Of a stretch of DNA of 64,000 nt, positions 32,801 to 42,600 are shown one piece after another. The DNA lies in contig OZ025206.1 in assembly GCA_964019055.1 (NCBI GenBank), forward strand, positions 26,036,906-26,100,905, read 5' to 3'. How positions within the stretch are numbered: position 1 is the stretch's first letter; every line of letters begins with the position of its first letter. Under the pieces are notes generated by a model that was not told the origin of the DNA, made no database searches, and worked only from the letters and a program-made list of their open reading frames with translations. A program made the translations under genes and the position numbers. This DNA comes from Anthopleura xanthogrammica. Taxonomy: Eukaryota > Cnidaria > Anthozoa > Actiniaria > Actiniidae.

Positions 32801-35400
32801 GGGGGGGTACTCCCTATAATGGACTATATGGGGATGCTGTGCCTGAAAGGGGTAAGTTTTTCAGGCCGCAGGTATAGAAAAGGGGTGGGAATTTGTGAAT
32901 TTTGATATAAAAAGGAGTAGCTTTTCTTCAAAGGTATTTAAAAAATACTTAAGATAGTACGCACGCTCTCATTGGTTGAGAGCTGTGTTTTCATCACGCT
33001 ATGAAGGCACGGAAATGACGTAACAAGCAAGGGCAAGGTAAAAAGTCTTTTTTAAAAGAAATAAAACATTTTCACCTGCTTGACTTCGTCTCGGGTTTTC
33101 ACTGATCTGCTCTCGAATTCTCCCAAACGCGTAGCCTCGGTTTTCACCAGGCTATGAAGGCACGGAGAAAATGTTTTATTTCTTAAATGAAATGGGTACC
33201 TTTTTAGGCAAAAAGGTATATAAAAGGGGTACCTTTTTGCTAAAATTTGGTATATAAAAGGGTAAGGGCAGAGTACGAGAGTATGGGCGGAGCATCCCTG
33301 TATGAAACGACCCAAAATCCCCCCTAGGTGGTGTACATAGGTGAAGCTATGAAACAGTACCTCTATATATAGACCCTTGCAAATGATGTTAAAGTAGCTC
33401 AATTTGGAGGACAAAAGCATTTCAATCTCCTGAGAATTGGAAGCCTATTGTTTTGTCCTCCAAATTGAGCTGCATTCTGAAATGTTGCAAGGGGTCTATT
33501 GGACCAAAGTTTTCTGAATTATTCATGAATCATGAATGATGTACACACCTACAAGATTCTTCAAATGGGTGAGTAAGAGATTCATCTTCCAGAGATTCCT
33601 GCGTCGGCAGACGATAATGATTGGTGGTAGGATTTAAGTTGGTCAACAGATCATCAATCACATCTGAACGGTCAACACTTTGCAATATAGTGAAGAACTC
33701 TTCACATGATGTAGTGTTGCAAAGATCTATCATTTTTAGAGTAGGATTTGAAGTCCTGCCAAATCCATCAATGACTTCTGCACGGAATCCAAGACGTGAG
33801 CCTACAAGACGGTAGTCATTTCCTACTGGGTCTTTGAGTGGATTTAGAAGTTTAGCCACTTCATTTCTCACTTCAAATGTGGTTTTTCTTAACTCAGGTG
33901 GCAATTGATTAAGCTGAAAATCAAAGAGTAAGGTTACGTTACATTTTATTGAAAACTTTGAACATGCTTTTTTGCAGAAAATGATGACTAGAAAAAAATA
34001 CAACAGTTACTTTAAAATAGTAATGAATTGATCAGGAGAACGATGAAAAGGAAGAGAAGAAGAAGAAGAAGAAGAAGAAGAAGAAGAAGAAGAAGAAGAA
34101 GAAGAAGAAGAAGAAGAAGAAGAAGAAGAAGAAGAAGAAGAAGAAGAAGAAGAAGAAGAAGAAGAAGAAGAAGAAGAAGAAGAAGAAGAAGAAGAAGAAG
34201 AAGAAGGAATAAGAAACATCAACAGGAATTTTGGAATTCCAGGAGTTTTCCAGAATTCCAGCATATGTACTGTACAACCTTGTGTTCACTACTTACTAGT
34301 TTTTCAAGATTTGAAGCTTGTCTCATTCCATTTAGCAAACCATTTCCTCTCACTGTACTGCCAACTGATGAACTGCAAAAATATAAGTTACAGACCTCTT
34401 TAGCTTGGGCATAATGTTTTCCTATTTCAGACCCACCTATGGCTTGCTTCGGTAGACAATGCTTTTGTGGTTTCGGCACTATTCATAATGCTTGTAATGA
34501 TATGGACTGTGGAATTTCAGTAATAAACATCACATAGTAGATGTTAACACACATTTGCATGTAGGATATGCAATACCCCGGTCATAAGTATTGGTTGTGA
34601 GTACATAGAAACTCCTTGCATTCTTGCTCAGTTTACCCAGTGGCGATGAAGCAACCCACCAACCCTCCCACTCGATTTATTTGTGTGGGTCATTGCTGTC
34701 AACCTAAGCCAAGTTGTGCCAGCTTAGCTTAGGCCGTGCTGGAATCCATATTTTATCCCATACTAAATTCAACTGCGAATAATTGCAAGCATGATAGATT
34801 ATAGATTACTATTGCATGCTGTATTAGTTAAGGGAGCATAGGAAAAGCTGTTTTTTTTTTTGTGAATAAGCAGTATCTTCCATCCTCCTCCCAGTAAATT
34901 ATAAATATATCAAACTTTTGGTTAACTTTTTTTTGGCCAGCAAGCCAGATTTAAGATTTGGAAAGGTAAGACTATTCCAGGGAGACCTTGGAGCACAGCT
35001 TTGAGTGTGGGGAAGGGGGAGGGGCTAATCTGGGGGGTACGGATCGGAAGAATAACCACCTCCCCCCCCCCCCCCGGCCTTCTGAAAAGTTTTTAAGTGG
35101 GGGTGCTTCTACCTCAGTCCCCCCCTCCTCCTCCCGGATCCCTATATTCCAAATAAAAACAGTAGAAAATAAAATCCTTGGCTTAAAACAAATCCTTGGT
35201 TTGGATTAAAGCTAAACTATGCCTATAGTAATGTAGTATTCGATACCTGAGATCTGCAGAAGACACATCTGAGTACACACCACTACTACCAGTGCGAGTG
35301 ACTACGAAAAAAATGGCGAAAACAAGATTATTTATCCAAGTGACAATTAAAACTGCGATAATGCCATTGTTTATGACTTACCTTTTGAATGGCCGTTCAT
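26871..35400 (-). CDS. Death domain plus Cbl-like TKB (EF-hand and SH2) signalling protein
   Basis: Eleven minus-strand exons read as about 408 residues: 35382-35400 (ATG, MNGHSK), 35247-35301, 34297-34372, 33549-33913, 32699-32739, about 31308-31396, 30495-30597, 29351-29451, a proposed 19-nt microexon 29183-29201, 28197-28345 and 26871-27080. Domains in order: a Ser-rich head; a death domain (GNDYRLVGSRLGF, NPTLKMIDL, DRSDVIDDLL) on the 365-bp exon; an acidic linker (ESDDEEEKP); an EF-hand-like helical unit (GFWNGIPGTYSRK, KWRDFCTAM, DGEIKVEYFSRLLACFGPFE); an SH2 domain (GYMSQQETHERL, PGHFLIRFSGSR with the phosphotyrosine-binding Arg in LIRFS, DVVQIEIK); and a basic end RQGRGRGRTR. The EF-hand/SH2 order and FW...W..F spacing recall the Cbl TKB domain, but no RING follows. 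The microexon and the end near 31308 are the weakest calls. It lies head-to-head with the kinase gene at 36606. Confidence 0.8.
27130..27330 (+). repeat. SINE-like repeat inside intron
   Basis: CTGGACTCGGCATCACATGT, then TTTTTCTCTGGGTTCTATG and CTTCAATTCAATCTATAAG. It is the sense-oriented form of the element at 47345-47590. Confidence 0.6.
27960..28180 (-). repeat. tRNA-derived SINE, reverse orientation
   Basis: In reverse it reads a tRNA-like head with a B-box-like GGTCCAGATTCAACCCC, then CACATATGTGAG, GAGGATTTTCTCCAGGGTC and TTTTCCTCCCTGCATAAAAA. It lies just 3' of the SH2 exon. Confidence 0.6.
28448..28850. mobile_element. 400-bp palindromic MITE with AGGGTTCCCA ends and a near-perfect core hairpin
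   Basis: The outer ends CAGGGTTCCCAGT and ATGGGAACCCTGG pair. The core 28637-28752 is an almost perfect palindrome (GGTAGCCCAAGCTGTGGTTC and its complement, centre AGATCAGATCT), and flanks repeat CCCTGACTTTTCCCTGA in both halves. It lies in the intron just before the SH2 exon. Confidence 0.8.
29635..29850 (-). repeat. SINE-like repeat, reverse orientation
   Basis: TTTTACGGAGGGATGAAAAC, CTGAGAACCAAGG and CACATGTAATGGCGGCATCC match the reverse complement of the SINE block order. A plus-oriented fragment follows at about 30085-30130 (TTTTGGTTTTCCTCCCTCCA). Confidence 0.55.
31459..31622. mobile_element. MITE, TAGACCTCATCAGCTTGGGT ends
   Basis: TAGACCTCATCAGCTTGGGT and the mirrored right end GAGCCGATGAGGTCTA enclose arms with ATGTTGTCCCATTTC / GAAATGGGACAACAT. 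The best-preserved member of the family also seen at 1440, 40630 and 53950. Confidence 0.8.
33370..33500. mobile_element. MITE with TAGACCCTTGCAA ends
   Basis: TAGACCCTTGCAAATG is mirrored by TTGCAAGGGGTCTA. Inner arms are AGCTCAATTTGGAGGACAAA and its complement. Related copies lie at 44697-44860 and, partially, at 41988-42072. Confidence 0.8.
34055..34206 (+). repeat. GAA triplet tract, about 50 units, in an intron
   Basis: About 150 bp of uninterrupted AGA/GAA on the plus strand, so TTC in the minus-strand transcript. It lies in the intron just before the death-domain exon (33549-33913). Poly-Arg, poly-Ser and poly-Phe ORFs over it are artefacts. Confidence 0.95.
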
Positions 35401-36605
35401 TACTAAACACAAGTGAAGTCACTAAATGTAATTTGTAAGCGTTTTTAGGTTTTTTGTACGCTAAGAGTTTTGGCTTTCAAACAAGTCAGCACTTATTCAC
35501 CACGTTTTCAGTTTTGTGTATTTTTAAATACCAAAGGCCTCGGTTTCCAACACCTTTAAGACATAAAACATTAAGACTATCACAAGGTTGGTATTTTCGG
35601 TTCTTATGACGCCGAAGCCGTTAAAAAAAACTACGTTTTGAGTAAGAATTCCGAAGCAAAAATAGAAAATGATGACCTTATATGCGCATATGCACGCATA
35701 CGCATATGCACGCACTTGCACTCCCGCAATCTCGTACCCAGAGCCCGCGTTTCTCCTGGCCAGCGCCGAAAAACGAGAGACTCTGGGGAAACGGAATTTT
35801 TTGAGGTTTTTGATTGGTTCTCTAATAAACAATAGAGAAACCGGAAATGAGCGGACTGAAGTACTTTCATTGGATAACCGGAAAAGGACTTTCCCTGACA
35901 TAATAATAAAAATTTTACGGAATATCTAGGGACTTCTGCTCTCAATTAGCTTTTTTTAAATAAAGTATAATTTATATTATAGCTTAAGGATTGATTAATT
36001 TATTTTAGTCTTGCATAAGAGTTAAATACAATAAATTCAGCTCTTAAATCCGAAGTTGTTTGCGTTCACGTTCGAACTTGCCTTGGCGCGAAAGTTTAGT
36101 ACGTCCAAGAAACACATACTTGTAAACATGAAGTGCCGAAGCTGCAAGAAATATTTGCCTAATTTTTACAACTCAGTAAGAGAATTTTATACTTCTTTTC
36201 TTCATTGAAAACGCTATCGCTGCGTCAAAATCTCGAGCAAGAACTTTGGACGCCATCTTTAAATTATGCTTAAACGCATGCGCATTAAGAGAACCGGTTA
36301 TCCAAAATCAGATAAAAAATTCCGTTTCCCCAGAGTCTCTCGTTTTTCGGCGCTGGCCAGGAGAAACGCGGGCTCTGGGTACGAGATTGGCACTCCCGTG
36401 GTTATATATCTAATATGACGAAATAGTTAGATTCTATATAACGAGTTATTTGATTGGTTTTTCAATTTTAAACAACCAATCAGGGCCACTGTTATATGTT
36501 GTTAGGCTTTTGGCGGGGAATACCCTTCAAGGAGTCAGATCTCCTCGAGATAATGAATTATTTATTAAAATCTTAAAAATAAGCTTATAGGTTTTTTTAA
36601 AAACA
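35401..36605. promoter_or_regulatory. Shared upstream region of a head-to-head gene pair
   Basis: The start codons at 35400 (-) and 36606 (+) are 1.2 kb apart and face away from each other. About 55% of the gap is a transposon (35727-36389), leaving roughly 325 bp and 215 bp of unique sequence next to the two genes. I see no clear TATA box at either side. Confidence 0.5.
35727..36389. mobile_element. Mutator-like non-autonomous element with 9-bp target duplication
   Basis: Terminal inverted repeats of about 75 bp begin CAATCTCGTACCCAGAGC at 35727 and end with its complement at 36389. The element is flanked by identical 9-bp direct repeats GCACTCCCG (35718-35726 and 36390-36398). A 9-bp duplication with long TIRs fits Mutator-like elements best. 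The arms are nearly identical, so insertion looks recent. No transposase ORF. Confidence 0.88.
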
Positions 36606-39600
36606 ATGGCCGAATCAAAAGAAGATCAGCCAAATTTTAGCTATTTAACTAAAGATAAAATCGTAAAAAGTAAGCTGAAGTCGATAGAATTGATTGAAGG
36701 GCAAATATCGGAGGCATTGAGGCTGACATCGAGCACAGATCACGTGAAGCAAGACAGCAACAACCTGGCAGAAATTCGTTCGCTTTTACTTGGTGCTTCT
36801 ACAAATATCAAAACATTCAAAGAAGTTTGCAGAGATGAAGGTATGAATTATATTGTGTAATAGGTTTTCAGAAAATTGGCGAATTTGAAGGAAGTTGTCA
36901 TATTTTTTCGAGAATGAGAGGGGGTTGAAGTCCAAAATACAGAGCATAATTATTGAAACCCTCTGACATACGTACAATTTGAATGCAGCCTTGAAATTGG
37001 AAAATTAAAATGTAACATTGACATTTTATGGCCTTATTAAGTCTGTTATTCATTTTCTTTCTTTAGATGGTGGTGCTTGGGGGGGGGGGGGGGGGGGTAG
37101 GGTGAGTGTGAATCATTTGTCAGTTTGTTTTGCTTTCATAATGTTGAAAACAATAAAACAATCAGCTTGCAGATCCCTAATAAATCTTATATGTGAATGC
37201 ATCAGTAGTGGTACTCCCCCATTTAGCCTGTTAGCCTCCCCAGGCCTCTCACCCCCCAATTAACATTATTACCCCCCCCCCCCCCCTCCCTCATTTCTCT
37301 CAGGACAAAGGATTTAGCCAATCAGCAGTGAATATTTTGTTTGAAGCTCAATGTTTCCTAGTTCCAGGTTTTCGGCTCAATTTATGACTTGACAGCTTTT
37401 GCTCAAAAAGAAAATAAAACTCACCCATATGCAAAGATTCACCAAATACTGTACCTTTTAGAAAAAGGATATTTCATCATTGTTGGTGGACAATATTTCA
37501 TTTCGACCAAGAGATAATAGAAATCTCTTGGAAATTTTTGCTGTGAAAAACAATGCCGGCAATATTGCACGTCTGGATTCCAAATCACCTGATTAATTAT
37601 TATGTTCTATTAATAACAGCTAATAGCAGCTTGAAAGCAGGGAAAGTAAGTCAAGATGACCTTATGACTTCCAAATGGACCCGTCTTGGTGAGGGAGGCT
37701 TTTCCAATGTATTTAAAGCCACACTGAAAGGGAATGTCGTAGCAATTAAAGTACTCAAGGATTTTAAGGAATCTAAGGCCTTGTTCACTGAAGGAAACCT
37801 CTTAAGGTACCTAGATAAATGGCATTAAAATTTATGATATGAGCTAGCTAGCTAGTTCCAAAGAATATCCATACCCCATCATGGAGGATATCTGAAAAAG
37901 GATCCCCCAACACCTTTAGAATTTCCAATTTTCTTCAATATAAACCTTGTAATTTTGTTTTTTCTCTGACCTGGCCCCCACCCCCTTGAAATTTCTAATT
38001 TCAAATAGGGGAATGGATATTTTTTGGAACCTTACAATTTTATTGAAGCCCGAAACAACCCAGTACCTGTTACCTGGTTCCATAAGGCCTCCGAAACAAT
38101 ACATGGTGCCCCGTGGTAGGGAGGTGCTGCTGAGCCCTCCAAACCCTGACCCTGTTCCAGAGTAAATGCCAAAAAAATATACCCTGTTCCAGAGGAAGAT
38201 TTTCACATACTTTGTAAAAATAGATACCATGTTCCAGAGAGAGTGTGATTTTCTATACCCTATTCCAGAGAAAAAACGCTGTAAACTATACCCTGTTTGG
38301 CGGCACATACCCATATAGCTAATATAGGGGAGTAGCCACCCATGACATGGTGGAACTGATATAAATAGCTGGTGAAGCATGACAACATTGTTATCTTGAA
38401 TGTGTTATCATGTCAATTGAGATATCAATCCCAGAATGCATCGCTGTGATTCAATATTGCAGACTAGCAATATATAGCTAGACTGTGTTGGTTGATCTAA
38501 CAAGACAAGCTAAGGAGGAATGCTTTGTTATAATCAACTAACATGGTGTCTATGATGTATCATGTACCCCAAGAATATTTTGGGCATGTGAGCTGATCGG
38601 ACAAGACTTCTTGAATTGTAATTTAAATGTGTCTGCAAATATAATCATATGCATTGCTTTTGGTTTTGAATCTATTTCTTAAAATATTTAACAGGGACTT
38701 TCGGCATGACAACATTGTAGCATTCAGAGGAATGGATGTTTTGGAACAAGACATCCGAGAATTAAACCTTAAGGCTGGAAGCCCATTCATTGTAATGGAA
38801 CACATACCCAATAACTTGTATAAGTATGTAGAAAGCCAAAGAACGCCTGAAAACAAAGGACTGCCTCTTGGTCTAGTCTGGAACTTTGTCAGACAAATGG
38901 CAAATGGTCTGTACTATCTGCACAGCTTGTCACCTCCTGTCAGTCATAGAGATCTCAAGCCTGATAATATATTGGCAAGTAATACTTTTGTTGATTTGTT
39001 GTCAGCTATTAAATTGGCTTTAGTATGTGTGCATGGATGCAAACATCAGGAAAGCAGGAGTTATGACCCTGAAGTGAGGAGGCAATCCTGAATTCACTGT
39101 CCGCCATTGATTTCCTCATTTTCTTATAAATGCATCTTTTTTATAATACTGGTATATACACTGTTTGCATTGCAGCTTAATATCAGGAGCATGCAAGTTA
39201 AACTTGCTGATTTTGGATTGTCTCGTCAAATCCATGCTAGCAGTGAAGGAATGATTTCCATGTTCCAAGCAAGATGGACAGCACCAGAGATCTGGGATTA
39301 TATTGAAGATGAAGGTCAATATACTTCAACTACACTTCAAAAGATTTTTTATTCACATAAAAAGCGCCACCCCATTTTAAAATTCCTATTTTTCTCGCCT
39401 TAAGGTCATGTGACCACCGGAAGTCGTCACTACCATGCTGAAAATTTTAAGAAACCTAAATATCACTTAAGCCCCAGATCTGAATTTCATAGGTTTAAGA
39501 ACTGCAGAGCGGTGAGAGACAGTGCTGTAGCACCAGCCACCTGTAGGACTCAAACTCGGGTTGCATTGGTAAGAGGCGAGTGCTCTCACTGCTATGCCAC

Positions 39601-42600
39601 CCATGCTTCCATATGGATTCCACAGGCACTTACTAACCCTTAAAGGTTAGTGTGAATGATCACTAAATAATGTCATACTTTTTGTGTCCAGGTGAAGTAG
39701 TGGAAAGTACTGTCGAGGAAGAGATTGAAGATGATGTTTCTTTCTACCTAAGAGCAGATCTCTATTCCTATGGTCAAGTTGCAGCATACCTGTTGACGGG
39801 CGACACACCATGGCCAGGAAGAAATTCTGTTAGTGTTGCAGACATCAGAGAAATGGCTGTTGTGAAAGAAGACAAAGTTGTTCTACCTGATGAGTTCTCT
39901 GGACAGTTAAAGGATATCATTAAGATGTGTCGAAAGGAACAACCACATGACCGACCTAGCATACAAGAGCTTGTCAACGAGTTCTTTGCATGTGAGTACG
40001 ACAAATTTTATCCATACCCAACCTCTGGGCTGATCAAAGTCAGGGCAGGGCAAATTCACAGATCAAACCCTGAAACAACCTCTGGGCTGATCAAAGTCAG
40101 GGCATGGCTAACTCACAGATCGAACCCTGAAACAACCTCTGGGCTGATCAAAGTCAGGGCAGGGCAAATTCACAGATTGAATCCTGAAACAACCTCTGGG
40201 CTGATCTAAGCCAGGCCACTGCAGAGAGCATGACAGCTATCAGAGGTGAGAGTTGAATGCACTACTGCTACGCCGCCACCCTTACAGGGAAGGGATATTG
40301 CACATTTTTTCCCATTTATTTTTGATCCCTTTTCATTATTACATTCATAAAAATATGCAACATTCCTCAAAAATAACATAAAGCTGGATCCTAATTTGAA
40401 ACAGTAAAAAAAAAATAAAAAAATAGCCAGAATGCTTTGATTCATATAATTTGCAGAACAAAGAAATTTTAATATTTTAATTGTAACTGAATTTTTTTCC
40501 ATTCTGCATTTCAAGTTATTTTCATCTGACATCAAAGGAATTCGAAACTCATTTTGGCCATTAGCAGCTAGGCTACTGTTTAATGGCCTGCCGAATCGTG
40601 TCTTGTCTAGACTATTACCTTGGAACTTTTAATGGACCTCTGATATACCTCGAGCACATTTTTTTTTCCAATTTCAGACCATGTGTCAACAATACCTAGA
40701 GTATCATTTCTTTGTTTAACGATTGCGCATGAGAAGACACATGAATATGGATACAACTCAAACAAAGATTCTTATTCTCAAGAGAATGACACGTGATCTG
40801 AAATGGGAAAATATTAAGCCCAAGATAAAGAGGTTGATTCTTTTTAGTATTGATGTCTTTTTGTGGTTTCAGCGGATGCAAATCCCTACCAGTCAGAAGC
40901 AGAGAGTGCAGAATTTTTCTCCTGTGGGTTCCTCAAAGACACTAAGATCTTTGTTGCCGACAGTCTTGTTGATGAGGTATGATATATAAATAGACTATGT
41001 CAAGGGTGTTTCACCACTTGCTGTGTATGTCATAAATTTTTCATCTTTGCTGATATAAAATGATGAACTTTTACTTTCTTCAACTGTCTTCCAGTCCTCA
41101 CGTGTCAAACAACAGACCTATTTAGCTTGAGCATAAATGTTTATATCAGCATAAATTGTTTATCTATGCTGATAAAAAATGATGAACTTTTACTTTCTTC
41201 AACTGTCTTTCAGCCCTCACGTGTCAAACAATAGACCTGTTTAGCTTGAGCATAAATGTTTATATCAGCATAAATTGTTTATCTATGCTGATAAAAAATG
41301 ATGAACTTTTACTTTCTTCAACTGTCTTTCAGCCTTCACGTGTCAAACAATAGACCTGTTTAGCTTGAGCATAATGTTTTCCCGTTCCAGACCACGTGTC
41401 ATTCCCTAGAGTATCATTTCTTTGTTTAACGATTGCGCATGAGAAGAAACATGAAATATGGATACGACTCAAACAAAGAACCTTATTCTCAAGAGAATGA
41501 CACATAGTAAGCTTTCCTTTCATTTCCCTTCCTTTCCATTCTCTTCTCTCCTTTTCTCCTCTTTTATTTCTTTTTTTCGTATTCTTGTTTCTATTTTCCT
41601 TTTTTTCTTATCTCAAGTCCATCGAAGGTTGCAATGAGCTCGAGCGAGGCAAAAGAGATCTCCAGGGACTGGTATCCTCACATGTCAAACAAATCCCTTA
41701 CACCTCTCTTTCATCCCCAGTCGTTTCTAGCAAGCAGTAAGCTTTTTCTTTTTCTAATTTTTTTCTTTTCCCTTGCTCTTTTCTCAAGTCCAGCGAAGGT
41801 TACAACAAGACCAAAGAGATCCCCCAGGGGTACCCCTCTGAGTGTCTGTTATGTGAAGTAGAAGTCGGTAACGAAGATTATAACACTTCACCGCAGGAAT
41901 GGATCTATGAACACAAGTATCGTGAAAACTATGCCAAATTCAAACAAGTAGGTCACTTTACAATAAGGGGCAAAATCAATGTTTTAAAATAGATCCCTTG
42001 CAGCACGTCGGAATGCAGCTCAATTTGGAGGACAAAACAATAGGTTCCAGATCACGTGCAAGAGGTCTAAAGGGACCCTATTCTATTGATTTAAATGGTG
42101 TGTACTGGTAAATAACCCCTACCCCCTCTGTTGAAGTGCTCGATACTGGGTGTTTGTAGTGACTATTTCTATACAAAAAAATTTGTTTACTATAGGTGTG
42201 CAAACAGACAGTACCTCCATTTCTGCGATTTGACTTTGAGTTTTAGCAGATAAACTGATTTGAGGATAAAATCCAGGATTTCATTTCCAGAGGTGATGGG
42301 TACCGGGTAACCCCACCCCTCCCCCTAAATCGGGGTGCCGTAAGATGACAAGTGTTTTGACCTTATCTCTAATCAACACGAATACTCCTGTTTCCATTTG
42401 GCCCACTTTCACTAATTGATTTGCTTGATAAAAACAAAACAGGCTGCAATCGAGAAAAAAATCGAAGACAATCCAGCTATTGCTCTGAAGCACTTGGTCA
42501 CACCTCGAGAAGAAGAGGAGGAACGCCAAGAAATCCTTCTTCGCTACGGCCAGTCTACTTACTGCCACCACAGAGCCATGAGAGAGATTTGGATGAAAGT

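Noticed and set aside
34007..34414. Poly-Arg, poly-Ser and poly-Phe ORFs
   Set aside because: They are translations of the GAA microsatellite in an intron.
35524..35945. Several ORFs of 65-125 residues between the head-to-head genes
   Set aside because: They lie mostly inside the Mutator-like element and its arms, on both strands, with no conserved motif.
39410..39643. 77-residue ORF in the kinase intron
   Set aside because: It covers a SINE-like tRNA-derived segment (GGTAAGAGGCGAGTGCTCTC), not an exon.
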